Assembly (NCBI GenBank): GCA_023053575.1
Contig: JAKZAP010000008.1
Location: 8,606,034-8,670,033, forward strand
DNA: 64,000 nt
Source: Branchinecta lynchi
Lineage: Eukaryota > Arthropoda > Branchiopoda > Anostraca > Branchinectidae
Direction: 5' to 3'
Notes under the pieces: model-generated
What the model saw: only the letters and a program-made list of their open reading frames with translations
Told to the model about the DNA's origin: nothing
The model's database searches: none
Position numbers and translations under genes: made by a program
Part shown: positions 34,640-44,399 of the stretch, in pieces
Layout of the letters: the number at the start of each line of letters is the position of its first letter
How positions within the stretch are numbered: the first letter of the stretch is position 1

Positions 34640-35070
34640 TAATCCTTTAAAGAACCGCTGTTGCTTATTCTGCGTTTCCTTTTATCCCTGTCTCCTTTAT
34701 GGGAGTTAGGCTTCTGAAATTCCCGCCATTCGCCAGTTTCGTTTTGTACCCATGACTTTTAGCACTTTCTGGGCCTAGCCGAGTTTTGATGTTACGCAAC
34801 GCAAACTTCGACAAAAGCTTGAAGCTCTTTCACAAATAAGGATATTTATTTTTAATTTTAGAAGGCGTAGACCATCAGGTCTATCTTTTGTTTTGGACTT
34901 TTTTGTTTTGCTTGGTTTTCCCCCTTTTTTTTAAAATGCGCGTTCAATTTTCAAAATAATTTGCGTCCAGCCGCCGCGTCAGAGACAGGGAAGCTGGATA
35001 AAGTCGACAAGTGCTTAAAAGAAAATCCCTAATTTCTCGTTGAAAAATTCGGTATTTTTGAAAAGCCATG
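34640..35070 (+). repeat. Family H dispersed repeat, copy 1
   Basis: Phrases TTGCTTATTCTGCGTTTCC, 'tttatgggagttaggcttctga', 'tttcgttttgtacc', 'tttctgggcctagccgagtttt', 'tcatttt..gaaggcgtagacca' and 'tttgcgtccagccgccgcgt' occur in the same order at 57.45-57.95 and 61.4-62.0 kb. Confidence 0.75.
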
Positions 35071-36105
35071 GCATCTTGAAAAGATCATTTCTAATAACAG
35101 CTGTGCTTTAATGCAATGCACACCCTTTTCTCAATAGCTTATCTATTATCCATTACGTATTCACTAACCCTAGCGGACGCACCTTTCTTCTTAGAAAAAT
35201 ATCAGATTTTAAGGAGAAATCCTAAGACGACCTCAAAACGTGTGCTACTGAAGCTTTTTATTTTTGGTTTTTTCTTTCGTTGTATGTCTGTTGTCCTAAA
35301 ATTCTCGTGTTCGTATCTGTGTTTTTTTTAGTTGTTATTTACCTTATCCTAAATTGGTCGTGTTGATGTGTATTAGTTGTTTGTTTGTTTTTTATTTGTA
35401 ACGCCTTGGCTTGGGTTTTATTAGTTTTTCTACGAACAAATCATAATTAGTGAAGCGTCGTTTTACAACTGTCAATAACATTGTACCTTACCGTACTGTC
35501 GCAATGATCAGCAGTATACATTTCAAATAACGAAATTAGATCATACCGTGGTCGTAACAAGGCCTGGTTTGAACTAGCGTCTTGACTAGGGCTATCTTCC
35601 GCATGCCTGGTTGTCCTACTCCAAATTCTAACATCGACAACACTTGAACCTTGAACGCTGTACCTGCGCTGCGGATAACTTCACCAACCTCTCCTTCCCA
35701 TCCTTTGTCTTATCGACCGTCTTTCTTGGCTTATCTTTTAACACGTACCTTAGAGAACTTGGAAGCTTTTCCCGACCGCTCGATCTTCGTTTCTCTCGGC
35801 TACGGCAGCTTAACGACCGTCTCAGAACCATATTTCATCACGATGGCCCTTTTCCATAGCAGCAGCCGACAAAAACAATCTGCCATCGACTGATTCTCTT
35901 TCGGTCGTCACCCTGGATTCTTCAACGCTAGATGGCTCTGCACCTGTAAAATAAACAAACATTCTTTTTTGTGCTTTGGGTGAATAATAAATAGATCAGA
36001 GGAGACGTTGATAAGTGGCAAGCAAGATGGCGTGACAGATACACTGGCAGATACAGAATGGATGCAGAGGGGTGTATGCATAACAATCCTACTGTCAAAT
36101 AACAA
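35071..36105. other. Unassigned sequence
   Basis: Short overlapping frames on both strands at 35628-35893 (67-80 codons), none recognised. (GTTT)n-like run near 35370-35390. Confidence 0.4.
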
Positions 36106-36110
36106 AACAG

Positions 36111-36330
36111 TTACGTGGAGACGGTATCAGTATCACACTCTTCCGAGTCGCGTCCTACTTTAAAAGGGGTTAAATCGGAAACACTAGCATTTGCGATTAC
36201 CATATAGAACAACCCAATCCAAATCGTATGTCCAAACCAGGACTCGGTACGATCGTCGGACCATCTAGCGGAGAGATTCAGAAGCACCCACATGAACAGG
36301 GGTAAAATAGATCTTAACAAGAAAATCAGA
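36111..36330 (-). other. Exon-like ORF, copy 1 of a diverged pair
   Basis: A minus-strand frame (69 codons) with a hydrophobic stretch (IWIGLFYMVIANASV) and a DSEEC string near its end. The upstream edge TTTTCTTGTTAAG could be a splice acceptor. The DNA around AAGATCTAT...GGGTGCTTC...GATCGTACCGA aligns by eye at about 60-65% with 39395-39560 on the same strand. Alternatives: two exons of a small membrane-protein family, or an old dispersed repeat. Function unknown. Confidence 0.25.
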
Positions 36331-37299
36331 CATAAGCAAAAACATTTAGCTGGTATATGGATACAAAGGAAAAAAAACTGAGATGAAGATTCCGTATTAT
36401 TTTATGTCTTCCAGTTTGTTATGAGGTTTTTGTGTATTTCCACCTGCTTATTAGCCAAATTTTCAAGAAGCTATGTGTATTCGCTAGGCTATGTGTATTC
36501 CGATGTACTATCGGATTAAATCAATTCCTGAGCGGGCGAAATCGACCGACTCACTGTCACGAGGGGTTGATGAGAGTTCAATTAAAACGACCCTAGTAAC
36601 AGAGCAAGAGGGCTAAAACATTAACTACATCTGCACTTTTCGAATCTGATGTTGCAAATAAAATACAAGAGCCAAAGTAACTAGTGGAGCTTAAGAGACT
36701 GACTGGGTCCTTAGTTTTGCATTTCAGTCAGCGCGTCGGCCTTGAGTCGACAATCATGTTCAGTAAATATTGATATATTCAATATATAATATGATTTGCA
36801 GTCATTTTGGGCTGAAGGAATACATTATTAAGACTGCTTGAAAAACTTTTTACCCATCCTCTAATAAACCCAGAACTGTTGAGGCGATCCCCCAAAACAG
36901 TCGAAGCAGAAGATCTCAAATTTACCAAAACCCATTTTAAGTGCAGTCAACGCATTGGTCAAGATTGGATCTGCGCATCAAGTTCGCAGAACTTGCCAGG
37001 ATCAAAACTTAAAATCCTCGCTTAATGATTTTAATTAAAATAAATTCAAATTAAAGACATAAAATTTTATTTTAATGTTTTGATCCTGTTTGCTAATTTT
37101 GTGTGTGCAAAGTCTGTGGTAGTTTCCATAACTTTCGTGAATGTCCGAAGTATCCCAACACTAGAAAAATAATGCTAAAAAAGAACTGCCTATGCTCAGC
37201 AAAGAGTCTGACTTCACTAGAAAGCTGAAAAACTTGGCTCTTAGCGAGACCCAAACAAAACCCATAAGTCGTTTTCCCCTTAGACTGCTTAGGGGCGAA
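36331..37299. other. Unassigned sequence
   Basis: Nothing recognised. Confidence 0.5.
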
Positions 37300-37338
37300 A
37301 AACAAAATTAAAGTTTAACTGAAAAGCCAACTTATTTT
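37300..37338 (+). repeat. Family C repeat, left part, split by a LINE
   Basis: AAGTTTAACTGAAAAGCCAA-CTTATTTT matches family C at 47.09 and 49.30 kb. The family continues at 38063 after the LINE insertion. Confidence 0.65.
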
Positions 37339-37339
37339 A

Positions 37340-38062
37340 AAATCCTGTACTGGAACAGGAAAGATGCTTGGCAGAGTAAGGTAAGGGCTGTATTGAACAA
37401 TTGCGGGCTATCAGGTCTGTGGAATGCTGGATTAGGGGAAGGTAAGGTGGTCGGGACAGTAGCTACACAAGTGCAATGGATTCTTGAGTGTCAAGAAATC
37501 CAAAAGTGGACGTGTGAGGTCTCAGCGTCGCTGTCTCTCAAGTCGTATTCACAGTGGAAGAGAGTGTGGGGTGAAGAAGTGTATTTTAAAGCGGGCCTTA
37601 AGAGAGAAGAGCTAAAATCTTATATGGGTTTAAGGGGAAATTTTCTGCCGTTGGGATCAAGAAGGAAATACCTGGGGAGGGAGCGTGCGGTAGATGGTCT
37701 TTACTCGTGCCCTATGTGTGGGGAGCCGGAAGAGAGTGTGGACCACTTCATGTCATATTGCCAGGAACTCAATGATTTAAGGTTGGAGCAGCTCCAGAGA
37801 CAGACAGGCGATGAGGAGTGGCTGAATGGTCTGATGGAGGGTCGATCATTTACTACTATTAAAAACCTGGCAGTGTTTGTTCAGGTGGGGCTGAGACACA
37901 GGTCTTTGTTCTTCTAAAGTGTTTAACTGTGTAGTTAGTTTTCTTTGTTTTGTATTCAGAAAGTGTGTTGAATCTGTAGTTAGTATTTGATTTGCATAAT
38001 ATTTTTGTACCATGGCCCGTTGGGCTTTCCATGTACAATACATACATACATACAATACATAC
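37340..38062 (+). pseudogene. 5'-truncated LINE with C-terminal zinc-knuckle ORF
   Basis: An open frame continuous with upstream codons (open from about 37312) runs to a stop at 37917. Its first recognisable residues are YWNRKDAWQSKVRAVLNNCG. Near its end it reads CPMCGEPEESVDHFMSYC, a C-x2-C...H-x4-C zinc knuckle typical of the C terminus of LINE (non-LTR retrotransposon) ORF2 proteins. The catalytic reverse-transcriptase domain is missing because the copy is 5'-truncated. The 3' region carries TGGCCCGTTGGGCTTTCC and a CATA-repeat tail (38038-38062). The reading frame shows no frameshift, so this is probably one of the younger LINE copies here. Inserted in a family C repeat. Confidence 0.8.
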
Positions 38063-38218
38063 TTAGATATTTTGACCCTCCTAAGTAATTTCTGTTTTTC
38101 ATCTCGGGCTCTAGTTCTGACGTTCAGAATATGTGCGGCTTGCACGAGAAGTCAAAACTCACCCCGCCGCGGAGGATTTGAATGTCAGCAAAAGCGTGGG
38201 TTTCAATAGCCAACAGAG
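38063..38218 (+). repeat. Family C repeat, middle part resumed
   Basis: 'ctcgggctctagttctgacgttcagaatat', 'cacgagaagtcaaaactcaccccg' and 'ggatttgaatgtcagcaaaa' correspond to 47170-47290 and 49380-49480. Confidence 0.65.
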
Positions 38219-38465
38219 GGAAGCTTCCGATCACGTAGCACATGATCAAGGGAAGAGATAAGGGTGTCTGATAACTGAAAGTAAAATATTTTGATCATAG
38301 AGCTACAACGACGTAGAGGTAAGACAAGCCCATAAGAAGAATGTCATTTGATAGTTAGAGATAGAACAGTTCATGATCAAGGCAAGAGATAAGTGTGTCT
38401 GAGGACTGAACGTAAAATATTTTGAGCATAGAGCTGCGACGACGTACAGGTAAGACAAGTCCGTA
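38219..38465 (+). repeat. Two tandem units of about 131 bp
   Basis: ATGATCAAGG(G/C)AAGAGATAAG starts each unit (about 38243 and 38374), followed by 'gtgtctga', 'ctgaa.gtaaaatattttga', 'catagagct', 'cgacgta.aggtaagacaag'. They lie within or beside the family C copy. Confidence 0.8.
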
Positions 38466-39394
38466 CATTTGATAAGAAATTAATTATTCGGAAGCAGCGA
38501 AGTAACGAAGTATCGCATTTTTTAATGGTCCTACCAGTCCTATTTAAGTGAAAAGCTGATGGATAACTATACTGTCGTATTTCAACACTTTCGGTTAACT
38601 TTTAAGATGGCCAAAGATGTATACAAACATTCAACAAAGCATCCATCTACTGTACTTTCATAGCAGCCTTACCACGCAGTTAAGAAAGAGTGGCAGTAAC
38701 TAACAGGGGATTCTCGAATTATCCAACGAAGCAACGGAAGATACACGTGTGCCAAGGAAAAACTAAAATACAACCATCATTTTGTCCGTCGCTAGGTTGA
38801 ACGAGACAACTTCACTTTTGTAAAGGACTGTCTCAAATCACGGATCGGAAAAGGCTCAAGATTTAAGGCAAAAGGCAAATACAAACTAATTCACCAGAGG
38901 GCTTAAATGAAAATATAAAACAAATTCTTGGTTTAAATGATCCTAGACAAGATGCACTGAACCTTCATTTCTAAACCTCCTGTGCGTTCGAGGCGACAAC
39001 AGAACACAGACATACTTTAAATCTCAAGACTTGCGTGTGTGGGGGACTGGCGGGAAGGGGTGGTGGTGGAAGAACGATATCCACAGAAGTACGGAATAAT
39101 ACTGTAACAATAGTAGTCATGTTCCAACATGAGAGCCTCACTTTCTTTTGTTCATCCTTCGTAAAACTAAAGGACTTCGCGTTTATACAAGGAGTTGAAC
39201 AAATCAAGAACACGAGAGTTTCACTTTCCCAGCTATTTCTCGATTATGGAGTAATATGAGAAATGCATGAAAGAAGAACGTTGTTGCTCTAGTGAGCTTT
39301 CATGCGATAATTGGCTGATCGCGTTAATCATTCCGCCCCCCAGTAGAAGCGTCAGAGGGAAGAAGCTGAATATAGCAGGAAAGTGGAGGAACTT
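38466..39394. other. Family C 3' remnant then unassigned sequence
   Basis: 38475-38575 ('cggaagcagcgaagtaacga', 'gatggataact') matches the family C end at 49640-49720; the rest is unrecognised. Confidence 0.45.
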
Positions 39395-39790
39395 TTCAAA
39401 GTCACTTACAAGAGTGACGTCGGAAGCATTTTAGCATCTGCAACATCCATATCACCCCCATCAAAGTTGCTAGTTCAAAGGAGAATTCGGTACGACCGTA
39501 AGATGATGTAGTATAGCGATCCGGAAGCACCCCCATCGCACGGGCAAGCTTACGATAGATCTTACCCGAGATCTAAAAATAAACTTATCACGGTACTGAT
39601 AATGAGCGATAAAGTTAAAAATCTGAGGTAGCTTTCACGTATTAAGAAATAATTTATCCGGTTCCAGTCAACCAAAAAACTTGCAAAAAGTAGTACCAGA
39701 TTAACTATGAAGAACCAGTTGTAATTTAAGACCCAAGATAAGCGGCAGACCAGTAACCAAACTGCACTTCGACTTAACCACTCCATTTCG
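39395..39790 (-). other. Exon-like ORFs, copy 2 of a diverged pair
   Basis: The minus-strand frame 39786-39562 (74 codons) has two hydrophobic segments (WFFIVNLVLLFASFLV; LTLSLIISTVISLFL). It is followed by a short frame MGVLPDRYTTSSYGRTEFSF...LMGVIWMLQMLKCF that aligns at DNA level with 36111-36330. GT-AG-like edges exist (TTTATTTTTAG, CTCTTGTAAGTG). This could be part of a multi-exon membrane-protein gene or an old repeat. No family recognised. Confidence 0.25.
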
Positions 39791-41889
39791 AGCTTCTCTA
39801 TTTTATCCGGTTGCTATACGCCAGAATAGTAAGATGATTATACCGTGGGAACTCAGGGGGCTTAGTCGAAAATTAGTGGTGATACGAAGGATAGGAATAA
39901 GATGGAAATTAATGCGAGCCATTCGCCACTGGCCTGGTGACAATAGAACTGCTTGTGCAAGAAGACTAGCTTCCCTTCCACGTCCGGCATTAGGATTTCT
40001 TGTTGGTACGGATCTGGACACTGAGTTGTGTGCACTTTCTACGGAAGCTTTCTTCACTAATGACCAACAGAACATCGCAGTAAAAAACAAAATGACACAA
40101 CAAGACGTATGTGGCAGTGAATGGTGCAGCACTGATGGCGCGACCTCTAAATGCATTGCATTTAGCAAGAAGACAATTTAAAGGACACCTAGTACCTTTA
40201 ATAATGATCCGTTCCACTTCCCTTACAGTTTATATTCTGCTTAGTCCCGAGATTTCGACTTAGAACTTACTATACTTACTTAACTTACTAAAAGACATAA
40301 CACTGATTCTGCGCTTGTCAGTGATTGTTCTTTTGTCGGCGATTATTAATTTAGTAGATTTTATTTTTTCTATTTTAACTATCATATCATCATGGCATAA
40401 TGCCAAAGAGTCTGGAAAGAAGCATGAACAATGGAACGCTGGACGCCGGACATGTTCTCCGCATCAACCGACTAGCAACCCGCCATAAGGTTGCCACGTC
40501 TATCTCAAATGAACTTAGAAACAGTACCTACATAGTGCGTGGTGACCTGCTATATTAGTCAGGGCATAAGTAGATCTTATAGTCCAACAGAAAAATTTGA
40601 AGAATATAAATGGATTTGAACTCTTAAACCCCAAAATAAACTTTAAGTTCGTTTAGAAAGTAAATTTGACATTAAATAGTTACAAAAATAACTTCACCCT
40701 ACGGAAGAAAAATTGTATCCCACGATGTACAGAATATGAGAACTGATAAAAGAAAAAGGTGTGATATAAAAAAGGTAAATCTGTGCAAAAATGAAGAGGA
40801 AATTTCTCTATGCGACTTGCTAATATGTCGGAAGGTATTCAATTTCGGGCCATGTTATTTTTCCTACTTGACACGTTTATCGTCCGCTATTCTACCAAGA
40901 AACCCGCTGCTCTGGAAATGTATCAACAATCTCGTCCATCCCAATCTTTGTTCCCTGTTTCCATCCTCAAGCTGCCGAACATTTCCCTGGCTAATAGCGT
41001 CACCGCCTTTCCGAAAACGACTTTGATTATTTTGTTTGGAAGGTGCTAGCGTCGAACGGAAATGAGGTGGCCTGTTTAGCCTGCTCTTACCTAAGCTATT
41101 AGCGAAGTTGTTTTTAACATAAACCTGTTTTTCCAGGACGGAAATCTAGGTGGGAAATAACGGGGCTTGTCTGCTCAACAGAGGGGTCGCTCCTTCCTGC
41201 CTTCCTGGGTTATTGGGCATGAGCCTTATGGCGTTCCTTTAGAACCCCAAATCCGTGAGTTTAACGCGAATCAAGTTGGACCTTGGCGAGGAAATTGGTC
41301 TTTTCATATTTCAGTACTACCCGACTGGTTAGGATGGACCCGCAAAGCCAAGATTCGCCTACGATGGACCCGTCTATCATCGTGGCAACTTCACACGACG
41401 AAGCCAGACCGGTAAGATGGCAGTATTAAAAGGGTTCAGTACGAGGTTTGGTCCTACTATAGGCCACAATATTGCCCAAGAGTAGCGCGGGGCAGGGTCA
41501 TTTGAAACGGCACGTAACCAAGAAAGGTGCCGTGACGGAAAGCGAACTTTAATCAGAGATTCTCCGTTTCCGCTTTCATTTCACTGAGCCTGGGCCTCCC
41601 CAGCACATCCGTGGGCGTTACTTACTTTTGAATCTGAATGGAAGTGAGGGTAACTACGACATCGTAAATATGTACATCCGTCATAGACTTAGCAACTCCG
41701 GACGGATTGGGATATTGAAACGAAATGGTGTATATTCTTCACGTCAAGAGTCGAGTCGCATTCACTGACGGACTTGTTATAGACTGAAAGGTTATCTTCT
41801 CAAACAGAATTGATTCAGGCAGTGCTACTACTATGGATTATTCCGCCACAACTAGAACTTTTCCATTGAAACGTGTAGCAGCAATGAGA
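39791..41889. other. Unassigned sequence
   Basis: Overlapping frames of 115-121 codons on both strands at 39803-40181 and an 82-codon plus frame at 41167-41415 have no recognised motif. Confidence 0.4.
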
Positions 41890-42260
41890 TATTTTACTCG
41901 TAATCGCCTGATGATATTACACCAGCTGCATCCTAGTCGCATGAAAGGATTTCAAAACGATACGGTGACTAAAGTTGGGTCGTAGTTTTCGGCACGTGAC
42001 TTGAACTGAAAGGATGATGAAGCACAGCTTCCAGGTAACCGAAGCGCCTTCGGAAGACTCAGCAGCCCAGAGACTCTCGGAACTTAGGAATAAAGACGGA
42101 GTAAACGATCACGGATCCAAAAATGCAGCACCAATGGTAGTGAACCGTAATCATCTGATGATGTTGTATCAGCTGCATCCTGTCGTATGGACGATTAAAA
42201 GAATACGGTGACTACAGTTGGGTAGTGCTCGAACTACACGCCACTTGAACTACAATGATG
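41890..42260 (+). repeat. Two imperfect tandem units, period about 248 bp
   Basis: CGTAATC(G/A)(C/T)CTGATGAT..T.CA.CAGCTGCATCC...GGTGACTA.AGTTGGGT occurs at about 41899 and 42147, each followed by 'cttgaact..a.gatgatgaa'. In one frame both read RN(R/H)LM(I/M)L(H/Y)QLHP, so an old coding repeat is possible. Confidence 0.6.
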
Positions 42261-42745
42261 ATGAAAACGCAGCTTCAACTTCAAAAACTAGATCCGAATC
42301 ACCCTGGAAAGACTTCTTCTACCAAAAAGAAGAATCAGCTAAACACATCCGCTTCAACTGCCCGTCAAATCGCTGGTACAAAATTTCGCCGAAAAGAAAA
42401 AACTCTCGGCACTCTGCCGTCACTTACGACTGCCGTACAATTTGCAACAGATCGCCGACGCCCCCTTCTCTCGAAAGAAGTGATACAAACAGATGATGAA
42501 AATCGTACTATCGCACGACGTCCAACAATAGTCAGGTGAGAAGAAGAAAAGAAAGATGGAAAGGGATTGGCTCCAAGCCAGACCCAAAGCCAAGTGAAAT
42601 TAAAGGGAACAAAGCGGCCTAGAGAACCAACAAGACAAAGAAATAAAGACGGAGCAAAGGATAACGGTCATAGATATGACATAGATGGCACTTTATTATA
42701 TAATAACGGCTTAGTGGTTTACGAACCAAGTTCACAAGCCCCTCG
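42255..42745 (+). other. Overlapping small ORFs, unrecognised
   Basis: Frames of 92 and 94 codons (42218-42496 and 42255-42539) and 60 codons (42567-42749) are rich in K, R, T and S. No domain recognised; low complexity makes chance open frames likely. Confidence 0.2.
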
Positions 42746-42815
42746 GTAGCTCAATTGCCAGAACGATCACTTTACAAGCGAACGGTCCTGGATTCAAGTT
42801 ACGGTTGAGGAGGAT
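42746..42815 (+). ncRNA. tRNA-like sequence, possible SINE head or tRNA pseudogene
   Basis: CCTCGGTAGCTCAATTGCCA matches the start and A box of a tRNA. TTTACAA in the middle fits an anticodon loop (anticodon TAC, Val-like), and GGATTCAAGTT resembles a B box. The 3' GAGGAGGA can partly pair with the 5' CCCCTC. The anticodon stem and T arm are mismatched, so it is probably not functional. Confidence 0.4.
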
Positions 42816-42861
42816 TTTTGTCTTCCAGTTCACCACTTCCGACCAAGAAGAAATCAGCCAA

Positions 42862-43233
42862 TACACTGTCGGAAGTTTCATAACAGATTGCGCATAACAC
42901 TTTCAAGAATAACACCTTTTCACTTAGAATATAAAGTGTTTTGACCAGTTAAGTTTATACTATTTCGTGCCTAGATCTCCAACAACACCTTCAATTGGTA
43001 AAAATACTAAAGGGAACGAAAGAAAAATAACAGATAACATCCCAAAGTGTTATCTGTTGAAACCGCGTTATGTAACTTCTGACAGTGTAGTATTTTTACC
43101 TATTGAAGGTGTTGTTGGAGATCTAGGCACGAAATAGTATAAACTTAATTGGTCATAACACTTTATTTCTAAGTAAAAGATGTTATTCTTGAAAGTGTTA
43201 TGCGCAATCTGTTGTGAATTTCTGACAGTGTAG
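42862..43233. mobile_element. Foldback MITE, TA-flanked, arms of about 148 bp
   Basis: The left arm 42862-43010 and right arm 43087-43233 are near-perfect reverse complements (for example TAAGTTTATACTATTTCGTG, CCTAGATCTCCAACAACACC), with a loop of about 76 bp. Ends read TA-CACTGTCGGAA and TTCTGACAGTG-TA. A second TTCTGACAGTGTA end lies inside at about 43074-43087, hinting at a nested or tandem arrangement. TA flanks and CACTG ends suggest a Tc1/mariner-like origin. Confidence 0.85.
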
Positions 43234-43420
43234 AACCTCCGTCTTTAGTCCCATGCAGCGACAATGGATATCACGAAAAAACTTAGAAAAACTAACAAAG
43301 CTGAGCTAGAGGTACTCGCTGAGTTTTGAGTTGATGCCGGTCCACGTCCCTCTTAGCCGCTGAGCACATCAGAGGAAAAAGTGTGATCCGCTCTACGGCG
43401 CGTCACATATGACATCACAA

Positions 43421-43801
43421 TAGTAGCGTTTTGCAGATACCATGGTATCTGTTACCAGGGTAAATGCATCTGCAATTAGCCATTTTTGCAGTTATCGTGG
43501 GTGGTATCTGATACACAGTTGCTCTGCAAAAACGACTATTGCCGAAATTGCACTTTTCTAAGTCATCCCAAAAGAAAAACTGATATCCAGTGATAGTGCT
43601 AAACTTCTTTCTCACCAATTTGACAAAATTTGATGAAAGTGAGATGACTTTTCTGATACCACGGTCGGGCCGTGATATTTGTATCAGATACCACGATAAC
43701 TGCAAAAACACTTTTTGACCGTGGTATCAGATACCATGATAACTGCAAAACGACTTTAGACCATGGTAACAGATACCATGGTATCTCCAAAAACGCAACT
43801 A
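43421..43801. mobile_element. Foldback MITE with repeated AGATACCATGGTATCT palindrome
   Basis: Left end TAGTAGCGTTTTGCAGATAC and right end, on the other strand, TAGTTGCGTTTTTGGAGATAC. Both ends continue into CATGGTATCTGTTACCA. The interior has further GCAGTTATCGTGG / GTATCAGATACCA units. TA lies at both outer edges. A partial second copy is at 46862-46955. Confidence 0.8.
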
Positions 43802-43923
43802 ATGGTAAACAACCAATCGGCGTCTCCGGGGCTTTACTATGACAAAGCTGTTTGTAGAGGTAAGGATTTCTGACGTTCCGCGTGGCTCCTCCGGCTCGTT
43901 TGCATCGGGCAGGGTATCGGGAA

Positions 43924-44219
43924 CAGGGTTGCTACATCAAAAATGTTTAGAGTGTGACTTTTGGCCCAAAACAGAGAGTGAATTATTTTCATGAAATGTG
44001 CACTTTAGGTTGGAATCGTATCTGTAAAGATGACACATCTTAATTTTACTTTCATGAAAAAAACTTGAAATAGTCAGTTCTGGTCGGAATCACAGCTGCA
44101 AAAATGACAAATTTGGTCATTTTCTGAAATAGACTGATTTGTATGTCGTATGTAGGACAAGAGTGACACAAACAAATAGAGTGACATTTCACACTATCGT
44201 GCGACATGTGGCAACCCTG
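43924..44219. mobile_element. hAT-type MITE with perfect 8-bp duplication (family K)
   Basis: 296 bp. Ends CAGGGTTGCTACAT and, on the other strand, CAGGGTTGCCACAT. Exact target duplication ATCGGGAA on both sides (43916-43923 and 44220-44227). CAGGGTTGC ends and an 8-bp duplication are diagnostic of hAT. No transposase. A diverged copy is at 17549-17840. Confidence 0.92.
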
Positions 44220-44399
44220 ATCGGGAATCTATTCGACTCCGCATGGTCGTAATTCCAGAAATCAGAGAATAGCCTTGTTAGACTGGCAGCTCATCCATTG
44301 TTCACGTCACTACCAGTAGTTGCTAGTCTTATGGATTAGTTAAGCGTTAGGGTCGTATGTGTGTTGTTTTGTTTGTTTCGAGTAGTATGTGGTTTCTTC

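Noticed and set aside
42746..42815. Functional tRNA-Val
   Set aside because: Box-like sequences are present but the anticodon and T stems are mismatched; reported only as tRNA-like.
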